NCBI GenBank assembly: GCA_965223985.1
Contig: OZ245030.1
Location: forward strand, 3,410,001-3,474,000
DNA length: 64,000 bases
Direction of reading: 5' to 3'
Source of the DNA: JAPPKS01 sp963667895
Lineage (GTDB): Bacteria > Poribacteria > WGA-4E > PCPOR2b
Numbering within the stretch: the stretch's first letter is position 1; the number at the start of each line of letters is the position of its first letter. The notes beneath the pieces are model-generated. The model was not told the origin of the DNA. It was given only the letters and a program-made list of their open reading frames with translations, and searched no databases. A program made the translations under genes and the position numbers. Below, in pieces: positions 27,172 to 36,491 of the stretch.

Positions 27172-27644
27172 AGATAGCCAAAGAGTCGTTATCGCCGTCG
27201 TGTTAGCGAATCCCAATCGTAAACTATTATGATGTCCACTTGACAGTGTGGCCATTTTGGACTAAGGACAAAGAACCACTCCCGCGCCATCGTTTGTTCT
27301 TGTCATGGGCGCCACTTGACGATATTCAATGGATTCATTACTACAATGGGAATCCTAAAGACTGGTCCGCATTAGATCCCCGTAATGCCGAACATATTAT
27401 CGAACTAGGAGATGATGGACATTCGAAAGATCCGTATTACAGAGATTGGGTGATTGACTTCCGTGACGCCCCCCCGGCTACTGATGAGCAGGTCTACGAA
27501 TACCAACAGCAATACGGTTGCTTACTAAACCGCAACTTGTGGTTTATGAACCGTTGCCATCAAAACCCTGGGCAACCTATGAACACTTCCAAAAAGCTAC
27601 ACGATGACGGAAGCTCCTATTTGCAGCTTTGGGGCGATGATTAA
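27172..27644 (+). pseudogene. 3' part of the IS-split family lipoprotein
   Basis: Right of the IS target duplication the frame continues for 17 codons to a stop at 27231 (NRKLL then TGA), then resumes one frame over from 27240 (VWPFWTKDKEPLPRHRLFLS). The C-terminal part DPYYRDWVIDFRDAPPATDE, then QVYEYQQQY matches the relic at 24857 (FKDWIIHIDDASRATDE) and the intact copy at 35578. The end departs from the family: after YGCLLNRNLWF comes about 30 residues of unrelated text. A frameshift is therefore present independently of the insertion, and the gene was decaying or in pieces already. Confidence 0.65.
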
Positions 27645-27736
27645 TCAATCACAAGAATAAGGATTGGGATCATCAGGATAAACGTGAATGAGTAGAATGA
27701 GGTGGGTACTCACCTTAGATCAGGCATCTGAATCCC

Positions 27737-30700
27737 TCAGTTATGAAAACCGAGCAGTTCATGAAACAGTGTGCGTGTGCGCTCTGTACAATCCTGATAG
27801 TCTTTAAGAAACCGACTTGACACTTCCCCGTTCTGATCGGCGTAGCCTAGTCGTCTGGCGAGCTTCCCCAACTCCGATGCTTTATCTGGAAGCGCGTCCA
27901 GCGGACGATCGTGGACGATTCTAAGGCTGTTTTCCACACGTCTCAGAAATTCATAAGCCTCAAGAAGCTGAGCTTTTTGGTCGTTCGTCAATACAGCAAT
28001 CTCATGCAACTGCGTAATCGCTTCAACCGTGTGCTGCACCCGCACTTGCGGAGAATCTGTGCCATGAATTAACTGAAGTATCTGCACAGCAAATTCAATA
28101 TCGACGAGTCCGCCGTAGCCGGCTTTCACATTCTGAGTCCTGCTCTTTCTTCGGCGTCGTGTCGTAACCGGGCGGGTGGCTTGTGCCTCTTTTCGTTGAC
28201 GGGTATGCGCAATTTCAGTGACTTCATCACGGGTCAACGGCTGGCGGTAAGCGAAAGCGTGTGCCTGGGCAATGAACTGTTCGCCCAGATCCATATCGCC
28301 TGCGACCGGGCGGGCGCGGGTTAGCGCTTGGCGTTCCCAGGTTTCAGCATGTTTATTGAAGTAGTTTTGGTATCCAGCTAGCGGCATCGCAATCGCCCCG
28401 CCGTTGCCAAACGGACGTAGTCGAAAATCGAGTTCATAGATGGATCCCCCTTCTGCGCTTCCCTTCAACCCGTTGACTAGCGCCAAACCGAGATCGCTGA
28501 AATAGTCCGCATTGGTTACCCCTTCGGTTGTCTTACCATCCACTGAATAAACTAACATCACGTCCAAATCCGAGCTGAAATTTAGCTCACCACCGCCAAA
28601 TTTTCCCATCCCGATGATGGCGAAGGTCACTTCAGTTCCATCTTCCGCGAGAGGTCTTCCGTGCTCAGCTTGGAAGGTATCCTTTATTTGAGAATACATC
28701 GCTTGTAGCGTTGCCTCAGCGAGATCGGACAGTTCAGCGGTGGTTGTCCACAAATCCGCACTGATTCTTGGCGTCTCGTCCCAATCCTTGGATTCGAGCT
28801 CAACTTGCGCTAGGATACTCCGCATGCCGATACGCAAGACCTCACTGTTCTTGTATTGCCGCAGCCTTTCAAATACCAGACTATTCGCTACGCTGGCAAT
28901 CAGCTCTATTGTCTCCCGCTGCTTCTCGGCTAAGATTTTAGGGTGTGCCATCACCGAGAATACGGTCAACACGTCAAACGATTCAGGGTGCGCGATGAGC
29001 AATTCTGCCAGAAAACGGCTCGTTCCACATAACTTCGCCAACATCTCGACAATCGAAGGATTGTCGCGAAACAGAGAGTAATATGAAGCGCGCGCTCCAA
29101 CTTTGCTTGTAAAAACGTCGATGTATCGAAATGCCATGTCTGGATCCGGAGATTCCGCCAGAAAGTGTAGCAGCACAGGCGCGAGCTGAACAAATAATCG
29201 TCGAACGTTGGGCGAAAAACGCACTCCATCGGACCCTTCCGCCATAGACTTTAATCGCCTTCGTGCTTCATGGGGATCCGCAAATCCAAATGCATTCAAA
29301 ATCTGGCGGACCAACCCCGCATCTGTCGTCGTAAACAGAGATGCCAAATCAATGCCTCCATTCGGAGTAGGAATCTCCAAGATTTTCTCGAAGATTAAGC
29401 GAACCGCGTGCGTATGCTGTCTATAATCCGCGTGGAACGCTTCCAACGCCAAAACAGATTTCGTATCTCGATACCCTGCAGACCTAGCGAGTTTGATCAA
29501 GTCCGGTGTCTTTGAGGGGAGTGAGTAACGCTGCCGATCAGCTTCCATCTGGAGGCGATGTTCAACCGTGCGCAAAAACCGGTACGCGTCGGCAAACACA
29601 TCCCTATTCCTGGGGCTCAGAAACTTGTGTTGATAAAGCAGTTCAATCGACTCGAGCGAATTGCAGTTCCGCAATGCAGAATTCGGACCGCCATAAATCA
29701 GTTGCAGACACTGAATCGTGAATTCGATATCACGAATGCAGCCGATGCCGAGTTTAACATGGTTATTCACAGACGACCCCTTTTCACGAATTCGATCCTC
29801 AATTCGCGCCTTTGTTTGCCGAATTTCCATCTTGATTTCAGCTATTGAGAATTCATCAAGATATCGCTGATAGACAAACGGCTGAATCATGTCAATGAAC
29901 TGTCTTCCCAGTTTTAGGTCGCCAGCCACAGGACGCGCTTTGATTAACGATTGGCGTTCCCAAATTTCACCCCAACCCTCGTAGTACGCTTCGTAACTAT
30001 CAATGGAGCGTGCGATGCTTCCAGCGCTACTCTCGGGGCGAAGCCGGGCGTCAACGCGGAAGACATATCCTTCTGGTGTAAGCTCGCTAAGCCCGTTAAT
30101 AATGAATTCGGATAATTTGTTGAAATACTGCCGATTCTCAACACCTTGACTCGTTTCTCCATCTTGCGAATAAATGAACATCACGTCGATATCCGAGCTA
30201 AAATTCAACTCAAAGCCACCGAATTTTCCCATTCCTATCACCGAAAACGTACATCGTGATTTCTCGCCGTTGGGTTGTTCAGCTTGTGGTGTTCCGAATC
30301 TTGATGTGAGTTCATTCTCGCCAATCTCATAGCACTTCTGTAACGTAGCTTCCGCGAGATTTGTTAATTCTAGCGTTGTCGTTTCTAAATCGGCGTCACC
30401 GAGGAGATCTCGGACGCCAATCCGCAGACTCTCCTTCCGTTTGTAGCGGCGGAGTACGTTCAATTTCTGTTCGACCGAATCAACTGAACGCACCGACTGA
30501 GACAATTCGTCATACATAATCTCCAGGGTCTTGGGGGCAGCCATCACATTGGCGTCAATCAGCCCATTAAAATACTCCGGTGTGCGGGTCAGGATATCTG
30601 AGAAATAGGTGCTAGATCCAAAGGATGTCGCTAGAATTGATGTCAGGAATGGTACGTCACGCAGGAGATGATAAAGCCAGAGTCGGTCGAATGTCACATC

Positions 30701-30943
30701 CACAAACCGTGCAAAATTGTGCAGAGCGGAATCTGGATGCGCCGAATCTGCTACAGAATTGAGCAAAGTCCCAATAATCTCAGCACACGCATTACGTACC
30801 GGCGATTCGCCAGCAAGATTTTGTAGATTGCGGCTTGCTCGGGGCAAATCCTCGAGACCGTAGCTCTTGAGGACATCTTCAACTTGCTCCGTTGTAAGCC
30901 CAGGTACAAGAATCAAATCTTTCGGATTGAGGATTGATGTCAT
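27737..30943 (-). CDS. glnE: Glutamine synthetase adenylyltransferase/deadenylylase
   Basis: A 1068-residue bifunctional enzyme that attaches AMP to, and removes it from, glutamine synthetase, tuning nitrogen assimilation. The two nucleotidyltransferase domains are both intact, with the diagnostic GMGKFGGFELNFSSDIDVMF in the N-terminal half and GMGKFGGGELNFSSDLDVML in the C-terminal half. Each is followed by its helical GlnD-UR-UTase domain (for example RRVENSLRIVHDRPLDALP). The full family length is about 950-1070. I choose ATG 30943, preceded by aggaacg, over ATG 30970. Partners glnA and glnB are not in this window. A convergent lipoprotein remnant ends 93 bp away. Confidence 0.94.
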   Translation of the reverse strand: MTSILNPKDLILVPGLTTEQVEDVLKSYGLEDLPRASRNLQNLAGESPVRNACAEIIGTLLNSVADSAHPDSALHNFARFVDVTFDRLWLYHLLRDVPFLTSILATSFGSSTYFSDILTRTPEYFNGLIDANVMAAPKTLEIMYDELSQSVRSVDSVEQKLNVLRRYKRKESLRIGVRDLLGDADLETTTLELTNLAEATLQKCYEIGENELTSRFGTPQAEQPNGEKSRCTFSVIGMGKFGGFELNFSSDIDVMFIYSQDGETSQGVENRQYFNKLSEFIINGLSELTPEGYVFRVDARLRPESSAGSIARSIDSYEAYYEGWGEIWERQSLIKARPVAGDLKLGRQFIDMIQPFVYQRYLDEFSIAEIKMEIRQTKARIEDRIREKGSSVNNHVKLGIGCIRDIEFTIQCLQLIYGGPNSALRNCNSLESIELLYQHKFLSPRNRDVFADAYRFLRTVEHRLQMEADRQRYSLPSKTPDLIKLARSAGYRDTKSVLALEAFHADYRQHTHAVRLIFEKILEIPTPNGGIDLASLFTTTDAGLVRQILNAFGFADPHEARRRLKSMAEGSDGVRFSPNVRRLFVQLAPVLLHFLAESPDPDMAFRYIDVFTSKVGARASYYSLFRDNPSIVEMLAKLCGTSRFLAELLIAHPESFDVLTVFSVMAHPKILAEKQRETIELIASVANSLVFERLRQYKNSEVLRIGMRSILAQVELESKDWDETPRISADLWTTTAELSDLAEATLQAMYSQIKDTFQAEHGRPLAEDGTEVTFAIIGMGKFGGGELNFSSDLDVMLVYSVDGKTTEGVTNADYFSDLGLALVNGLKGSAEGGSIYELDFRLRPFGNGGAIAMPLAGYQNYFNKHAETWERQALTRARPVAGDMDLGEQFIAQAHAFAYRQPLTRDEVTEIAHTRQRKEAQATRPVTTRRRRKSRTQNVKAGYGGLVDIEFAVQILQLIHGTDSPQVRVQHTVEAITQLHEIAVLTNDQKAQLLEAYEFLRRVENSLRIVHDRPLDALPDKASELGKLARRLGYADQNGEVSSRFLKDYQDCTERTRTLFHELLGFHN

Positions 30944-31212
30944 GGCTTTGCGTTCCTGTAGTCTTGTCATGGCGATTAGTTAAATCATCTCAACAGCGAA
31001 AGTATATACCATAATCCGCGCTTGTTTTGATACAATTTCATATATTTGCGCCGCGCTCGCTTCACAAAAGAGCTCGCAGGGGGAAAATGAGACCAGAACT
31101 AAAAATGTATGCACTCTCTCCTGCTAGCTGTCCACCCCGCTCAATGCCCGTTAGGATGCGGGACCAAGTAGACCCTGCAAAATCCCAACTTGGGGAGCGG
31201 AATTTCAGTCTG

Positions 31213-31491
31213 ATGTATGTAATCTTCGATAAATATAGTGTTATGAAAAAACTGAAACGCGATCTTTCTCAAACACGTTTTGGGTATAGAGAAATCGGCT
31301 TCCCAGATGTCAATCCTAAAGACAAATTGAGTTACCTGCCTGACGACAAAACGTATGATGTGACGGCTACAAGATGGGTTAAAAAAGGAGAATTAGATCT
31401 GAATGGAGACATTTATTTCGTCCGTAGAAACATCGGTTCAACCGCCAAATACACCGGTGAGAAGCGTAAAATTTGGTCGCAACGCTCTTAA
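31213..31491 (+). CDS. Small hypothetical protein, perhaps the N-terminal half of the next gene
   Basis: A 92-codon frame from ATG 31213. Its centre (YDVTATRWVKKGELDLNGDI) has the rhythm of a small helix-turn-helix of the MerR/excisionase type (residues about 55-75), but the match is weak. It overlaps the following coiled-coil frame by 89 bp in another register, so a single helix-turn-helix plus coiled-coil gene with a frameshift near 31400-31490 is a reasonable alternative. An upstream extension to TTG 31027 is open but lacks a start context. Not recognised as any known family. Confidence 0.3.
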   Translation: MYVIFDKYSVMKKLKRDLSQTRFGYREIGFPDVNPKDKLSYLPDDKTYDVTATRWVKKGELDLNGDIYFVRRNIGSTAKYTGEKRKIWSQRS

Positions 31492-31864
31492 TCATGGGCT
31501 GTTTGTACAATTTGCCCGCCAGAAGGAAATTTCTTCTCTGAAAAAGCTAATCCGCGAAAAAGACTCCCGCATTGATCAGTTAGCGAAGGAAATTCAATTC
31601 CTTTATGAGGAGCTGGATCGATTGCGTGCTCAAGGTGAAGAGGAGTTAAAAAAATCTGATGCCTTGATTGAACAGATGCAAGCCGCTTCAGAGGAATCAA
31701 GCAAACGGGCGCACGCAATCATCCTACATTTAAGTAAACAGATCGAAACGCAAGCCGAACAAATTGAGTATTTGCAAGATACACAGGGGCTCGGCGGGGC
31801 GGTTCGGCAACTCAAATCAAAACTTCCCTTCCTACGAATTGGTTCAACTAAACAGGAGTTCTAA
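31403..31864 (+). CDS. Coiled-coil protein of unknown function
   Basis: A 153-residue protein. From residue about 40 to 125 it is one long heptad-patterned coiled coil (ISSLKKLIREKDSRIDQLAK, EIQFLYEELDRLRAQ, HLSKQIETQAEQIEYLQD), with a short basic C-terminus. ATG 31403 has ggagaa 13-19 bp upstream, rather far. Similar coiled coils often follow a helix-turn-helix domain in small regulators; here such a domain might be in the overlapping frame (31213-31491). The stop overlaps by 3 bp the stop codon of the convergent P1 peptidase relic. Function unknown. Confidence 0.5.
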   Translation: METFISSVETSVQPPNTPVRSVKFGRNALNHGLFVQFARQKEISSLKKLIREKDSRIDQLAKEIQFLYEELDRLRAQGEEELKKSDALIEQMQAASEESSKRAHAIILHLSKQIETQAEQIEYLQDTQGLGGAVRQLKSKLPFLRIGSTKQEF

Positions 31865-32789
31865 TCCAATTTGATCGCCCGCAAGATTGCTTCCGCCACC
31901 ACTTCTACTGCAACAATTCCGACTGTATTCACATCTGCCTCCAGCGATGCTAGAGATAGCGTAAAGATAGTATCCCCATCGAACATCGAGTGAACCGGGC
32001 GTATCACTCTCGCCAAGCCATCGTGCGCCATCTGTGCGACCTTCGTCGCTTCTGTCGCTTCTGTGGTGTTAAGCGCGGCATTCGTTGCAACGACGCCCAC
32101 AGTTGTGTTTGATCCCGCTGATTGAAACGCATCCCAGCCCCGTGTCCCTGATCGCATAAATATGTCACAATGTCCACAAACTCGCCTGTATCTTTATTCT
32201 TTGCGCCTGCCACGGTTAGTCCCCACACGTTGACGACGACAATTGCTGCGACAATTAAGCCCGATTCGAGGACGCAACAGGCGGATCCAACACCCCCATT
32301 CGATGCGCTGAATCCCCGTAACTTGCCAACTGTTGCACCGGTGCCCGCGCCAATCTGTCCCATCTCGACCGGATCGCCTGTGGCATTCACGCAAGCCCGG
32401 TAGCCCATGTCCCTATCCGGCTACACCCCGGAATCGCCGACTCCCAAATTGAAAATCACCGCAGCTGGCACTATCGGCACCCGTGCTGGACCGGCGGGGT
32501 ATCCAATGCGGCGCTCCCCAAGGAAATGCATCACACCTCCCACCGCATCCAATCCGAACGCGCTGCCGCCTGTGAGCAACACCGCGTGAGCCTTCCTAAC
32601 TAGGTTCCCGGGTCGAATGGCATCCGTTTCCCTAGTATCGGGAGCCGAACCACGGACATCAACGCCGGCGACAGGGCTAGACTTGCACAAGATAACTGTG
32701 CAACCCGTACGTGCACTTATATTCGTTGCATGTGCGACTTTGATTCCGTCGATAGCGGTAATTGTCTCATTTCTTGAGAGTTCATTCAT
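31861..32789 (-). pseudogene. P1/DmpA family peptidase (S58), disrupted
   Basis: Relic of an Ntn-hydrolase-type aminopeptidase/amidase of the DmpA family. Start at ATG 32789 (MNELSRNETITAIDGIKVAH). Clear family parts: VLLTGGSAFGLDAVGGVMHF, IVPAAVIFNLGVGD, MGYRACVNATGDPVEMGQIG and AGTGATVGKL, and the C-terminal piece GSNTTVGVVATNAALN. A TAG at 32421-32423 stops the frame in the same register right after GVGDSGV, and a frameshift near 32160 separates the middle from the C-terminal block. Two independent lesions argue against sequencing error and for a true pseudogene. The self-cleavage Asn-Ser/Thr region is present in the last piece. Confidence 0.82.
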
Positions 32790-33200
32790 GCCTACATCTC
32801 CCAATTGGATGCCGCTTGGGCGAAAAGTCGCTTTAAGCGTGTCTAACCTCTGTATTTTATCACAAACCGGGGTGAATCTCAACCAGACTGAAAATTCCTA
32901 GAAATATACAGGTGGGCTATGTATATAGCCAAGACTAGAGGAGAAAGCTGTTTCCATCGCGAGGCGGATTATCCATCTTTTTCGGCTTGATAAATATCTG
33001 ATTCTGAGTTATTATCTTGGTTCGTGAGGAACAACAAAACGGAAGATCTGTTTCCGATTCTACCAGACACGTCTTACGCAGCCGAATCCTGTAAATGGCG
33101 TGCGCATATTCTTCCACGGCCGCGAAGCCTGGAGATAAATCTACGTTGATTCGATTGTGGCTAGCGCGACTGTGCTCTGTTTCAGAAAACGCATCATATT
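32790..33200. other. Intergenic region, no gene seen
   Basis: About 410 bp between the peptidase relic and the acetate kinase-like gene. Frames here are short and overlap on both strands without recognisable features. No promoter with good spacing was found. Confidence 0.35.
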
Positions 33201-34436
33201 ATGTTGATACTCTGTGCCAATGTTGGCAGCACTTCGTTCAAATACCAGATTATTGACGTTCAAACGTCACAAGCGCTTGTCCAGGGCGTAGTGGAGCGGA
33301 TTGGCAATTCCCCATCGCCGTTCACACACGATATCCCTGACAAACCGATTGTACATGGAACGATCGAGGCGGCAAACCATAACGACGCCATCGAACACAG
33401 TATCAACTTGATAACACATCCCAAAGTGGGTGCGATTCGTGATCTGAATGCACTGGCGGGTGTAGGGTTCAAAACTGTCTTTGCCAAGGGTATCTGGCGT
33501 TCCGCCCTCATCACGGAACAGGTTATCGAAGCGCTTGAGGCGTATATTCCGCTTGTTCCGCTGCACAATACCGCTTATATCGCCTCCATCCGCGCATTTC
33601 AAGAATCTGCGCCGAATACGCCTCTAGTCGCCGTTTTAGAGACGTGGTTTCATCAAACTATCCCTGACTACGCTTACAATTTCGGTGTCCCGCACGCATG
33701 GGTGGAGAAATACCAAGTCCGCCGCTATGGGTTTCACGGTGCATCGCACCGATACATCGCAGAGCGTGTACCGCAACTACTAGAGACATCCCCCAAAGGG
33801 AAAAAACAGACGCGAAACACCGGCTCGCCCCGGATAATCTCTTGCCATCTAGGAGGGAGTTCGTCGTTGTGCGCCATCCGTGATGGCAAGTCCATCGATA
33901 CCACAATGGGTGTTTCGACTCAATACGGACTAATTCAATCGACAAGGAGCGGCGATTTTGACCCATTCGCCATGCTTTTTGTGATGGAGAAGGAAGGATG
34001 GGATACAGTGGAGATTCGTCGCCAATTAATCAACGAATCTGGGTTGCTCGGAATCTCCGGAGTCAGTGGGGACGTTCGAGATATCGAAGCAGCAGCTAAA
34101 GCGGGCAACGACGACGCCCGTTTGGCGATGGAGACATATTTCTATGGCGTCAAAAAGTACATTGGCGCATATATCGCCGCGCTTGGCGGGGTTGACGTAA
34201 TTGCGTTCACTGGCGGAATCGGTGAAAAAAGCGCAACAGCTCGTGGGGCAATCTGCAATGGACTACAGTGGCAAGGAATTCTCCTAGACACACGAAAGAA
34301 CGAGAATCATACCGGCGAAGGCGAGCTTTCTACCCCGGATAGCCGGGCAAAGATTCTCGTTATACCCGCGAATGAGGAGTTAATCGTCGCTAGAGAGACA
34401 ACGGAGGTCATTCGGCAGACACAATCCAATGCCTAA
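33201..34436 (+). CDS. Acetate kinase-like protein with altered active site
   Basis: A 411-residue ASKHA-fold kinase of the acetate/propionate kinase family. Family framework is clear: ANVGSTSFKYQI at the start, GFHGASHRYIAE (catalytic His region), TRSGDFDPFA (Arg249, equivalent to the conserved Arg241 of Methanosarcina enzyme), FTGGIGEKSA and the terminal ANEELIVARE. Three usual active-site residues differ: the GHRxxHGG segment reads GFKTVFAKG (Lys91 in place of Arg), FDTAFH reads LETWFH (Glu147 for Asp), and HLGNG reads HLGGS (Gly219 for Asn). This pattern suggests another acid substrate or a non-canonical clade. No phosphotransacetylase is adjacent. ATG 33201 lacks a strong ribosome site. 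Confidence 0.8.
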   Translation: MLILCANVGSTSFKYQIIDVQTSQALVQGVVERIGNSPSPFTHDIPDKPIVHGTIEAANHNDAIEHSINLITHPKVGAIRDLNALAGVGFKTVFAKGIWRSALITEQVIEALEAYIPLVPLHNTAYIASIRAFQESAPNTPLVAVLETWFHQTIPDYAYNFGVPHAWVEKYQVRRYGFHGASHRYIAERVPQLLETSPKGKKQTRNTGSPRIISCHLGGSSSLCAIRDGKSIDTTMGVSTQYGLIQSTRSGDFDPFAMLFVMEKEGWDTVEIRRQLINESGLLGISGVSGDVRDIEAAAKAGNDDARLAMETYFYGVKKYIGAYIAALGGVDVIAFTGGIGEKSATARGAICNGLQWQGILLDTRKNENHTGEGELSTPDSRAKILVIPANEELIVARETTEVIRQTQSNA

Positions 34437-34545
34437 AGCGCACATCTTGGCGGATTCCATCTTATGAGGCATTCAACACCAGCGCAACCTCGTTCAATGC
34501 CAGTTCTACCGCTCGCGCCCCAATTTAAAAGGATTAGGAGAACAA

Positions 34546-35337
34546 ATGAAAATTGGCATTACCCAAATCATTCTTGGAAATATGTCACTTGCCGACACGC
34601 TCGCGCTATGCCAAGAGGCAGGCTATGACGCAGTTGAACTGTGCTTTCGTGAAGGAAAGGATACGGACATCAGTATGAGCCAATCTGAGCTAAAGACGAT
34701 TGGCGAGAGTTGTGTTGCTGCGGGAATCGAAGTTAGCAGCATCGTTGCCGACTATCGAAATCGTGGAAACTTGCTGAGTCTCGACGCAGTAGATCGGGAG
34801 ACAGGCGTCAAGTCGATCGTCAGAAGCCTTGAGATTGCCGGTCTGCTCAGTGTAAATGCAATTCTGTTGCACCCGGGTCAACTGACTGCTGAAGGTACAT
34901 ATCAGGCGGCTTGGGATAACCTATCGTCCATTCTGAGTGATTTGGTGCCAGTTGCCGCGTCTAACAGTGCCGTCATCGGTTTGGAAAATGTGTGGAATAA
35001 ATTCTTGCTTAGCCCCAGAGATATTTGCGAGTTTGTTGATGCAATTGGTAGTGAATGGGTCGGTGTCTACCTCGACACAGCTAACATGATGGCTTACGGA
35101 TTCCCAGAACATTGGATTCGCGAACTTGGGGATCGAATTGTGCGCGTGCATTTCAAAGATTTCAAGCGCGATCGACATCAATTTGTCAACCTCCTTGAAG
35201 GGGATACCGATTGGCATACCCTCATGCGTGAATTCAGTGCAATCGGTTACGACGGATATGTTGTCCACGAAGTGAGTGGGGATTGGGCGGCTCAAGTCGA
35301 TATTGCCGAACGGATGCGACGAATTGTTGCAATGTGA
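34546..35337 (+). CDS. Sugar phosphate isomerase/epimerase (AP endonuclease 2-like TIM barrel)
   Basis: A 263-residue TIM-barrel protein of the xylose isomerase-like superfamily. Metal-site segments are in place: GLENVWNKFLLSP (Glu), GVYLDTANMM (Asp), VRVHFKDFKRD (His and Asp) and VVHEVSGDW (Glu near the end), as in L-ribulose-5-phosphate 3-epimerases and tagatose epimerases. Start ATG 34546 follows attaggag. Expected role: epimerise or isomerise a sugar or sugar phosphate in the cytoplasm. It follows the acetate kinase-like gene by 109 bp on the same strand and could share its transcript; substrate unknown. Confidence 0.85.
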   Translation: MKIGITQIILGNMSLADTLALCQEAGYDAVELCFREGKDTDISMSQSELKTIGESCVAAGIEVSSIVADYRNRGNLLSLDAVDRETGVKSIVRSLEIAGLLSVNAILLHPGQLTAEGTYQAAWDNLSSILSDLVPVAASNSAVIGLENVWNKFLLSPRDICEFVDAIGSEWVGVYLDTANMMAYGFPEHWIRELGDRIVRVHFKDFKRDRHQFVNLLEGDTDWHTLMREFSAIGYDGYVVHEVSGDWAAQVDIAERMRRIVAM

Positions 35338-35577
35338 CACAAGCGAATGCCGTCCGCTCTCTTTGGGGGACGCCCACATCGACTAAAGCCGGCTAGCTTA
35401 GTGCAATTAGATCCATTAAATGGTGTAGCTTATGCAAGTGCACCAGCCAAACCTAAGCCACGACGGATATTAACAACCACGTGAGCTGCAATTATGCAGT
35501 AAGATTGAAATGGTGAAGAACATCTGGATTTATACATCAGGTGTTCTTCACCTCTTAATCCACAAAGAAGATATACC

Positions 35578-36426
35578 ATGAAAGTCTTTATCATGCTTCT
35601 TGGATTGTTAATAATCATAAGCTGTGGCGATTCTGATGATCCTGATATAACATTGCCAACAGAATATCTTCCACCTCCTGTAGATCAATCACCAGCAGCT
35701 GAATTTTTTAAATCCTTTAAGGACACCTTGACTGATGAAGAAATTGAAATCTTTTTAGAAAATGTTGAAACTAACTGTAAAGAAGATGATTCATCTAGCA
35801 GCGCATTAACTTGGAGATTACGAAATAGATTATCTGAAAAGGCTTTGACAAGAATATATAGCAATGATGATAACATTTGGACACATCAAGCAGCACATCT
35901 AACCACACACGATCGCTTACGTGTTGCAGCTTATTTCAAATATCAACCTGCTGATCCATATAGCCGAAACTATCTAAAAGATGTGCATTTTGAGCATGAT
36001 TATGTTATCTATCAATTTTTTGATGTATTTAGATTTTCTGAAATTATTGGGGATAAGAACACGCGAGGTTGGAGTGGCTCAACTAAATACTCAGAAAGTT
36101 TACAAAGCTATTTAGATAATTTCTCTGATGGGGGTTATCTTAATTTGCCAGATAACCTAATGCCAATGGAAGTTAAAGAAGTGTACAAACATATTTACAA
36201 TAACTGGGCAAATAAAGGCATAATTGATGTTCCACAAAGAGAGGACTACATTGACCTTATTAGTTACTATTTGATTATCTTTGATCAGAACGATAAACTT
36301 TTATTTCCAGTATCTGAAAGAGTCGTAAAGCATATTAACGATGCACCACAAGCGACCGATGCTGAAATTGCTCTTTATAATCGCATATACACGCCATATG
36401 CTTATGACTGCGTGGAAGAATACTGA
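35578..36426 (+). CDS. Intact member of a local lipoprotein family
   Basis: A 282-residue predicted lipoprotein: MKVFIMLLGLLIIISCGDSD gives a lipobox ending at Cys16. The mature part is acidic in the first 100 residues, then mixed, and ends in VVKHINDAPQATDAEIALYN followed by RIYTPYAYDCVEEY. The same ending occurs in the broken genes at 24857 and 25659-27644, so this is the only undamaged copy in the window. Its DNA is distinctly AT-rich compared with them and with flanking genes, and the HicBA genes next door are equally AT-rich, suggesting different origin or slower amelioration. No known domain is recognised. ATG 35578 follows aaagaag. Confidence 0.7.
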   Translation: MKVFIMLLGLLIIISCGDSDDPDITLPTEYLPPPVDQSPAAEFFKSFKDTLTDEEIEIFLENVETNCKEDDSSSSALTWRLRNRLSEKALTRIYSNDDNIWTHQAAHLTTHDRLRVAAYFKYQPADPYSRNYLKDVHFEHDYVIYQFFDVFRFSEIIGDKNTRGWSGSTKYSESLQSYLDNFSDGGYLNLPDNLMPMEVKEVYKHIYNNWANKGIIDVPQREDYIDLISYYLIIFDQNDKLLFPVSERVVKHINDAPQATDAEIALYNRIYTPYAYDCVEEY

Positions 36427-36491
36427 TTAAAATATTTTTGATAACACTGTTCAGTATAAGGCAGGATTTGATAATTACAAATGAAACTACA

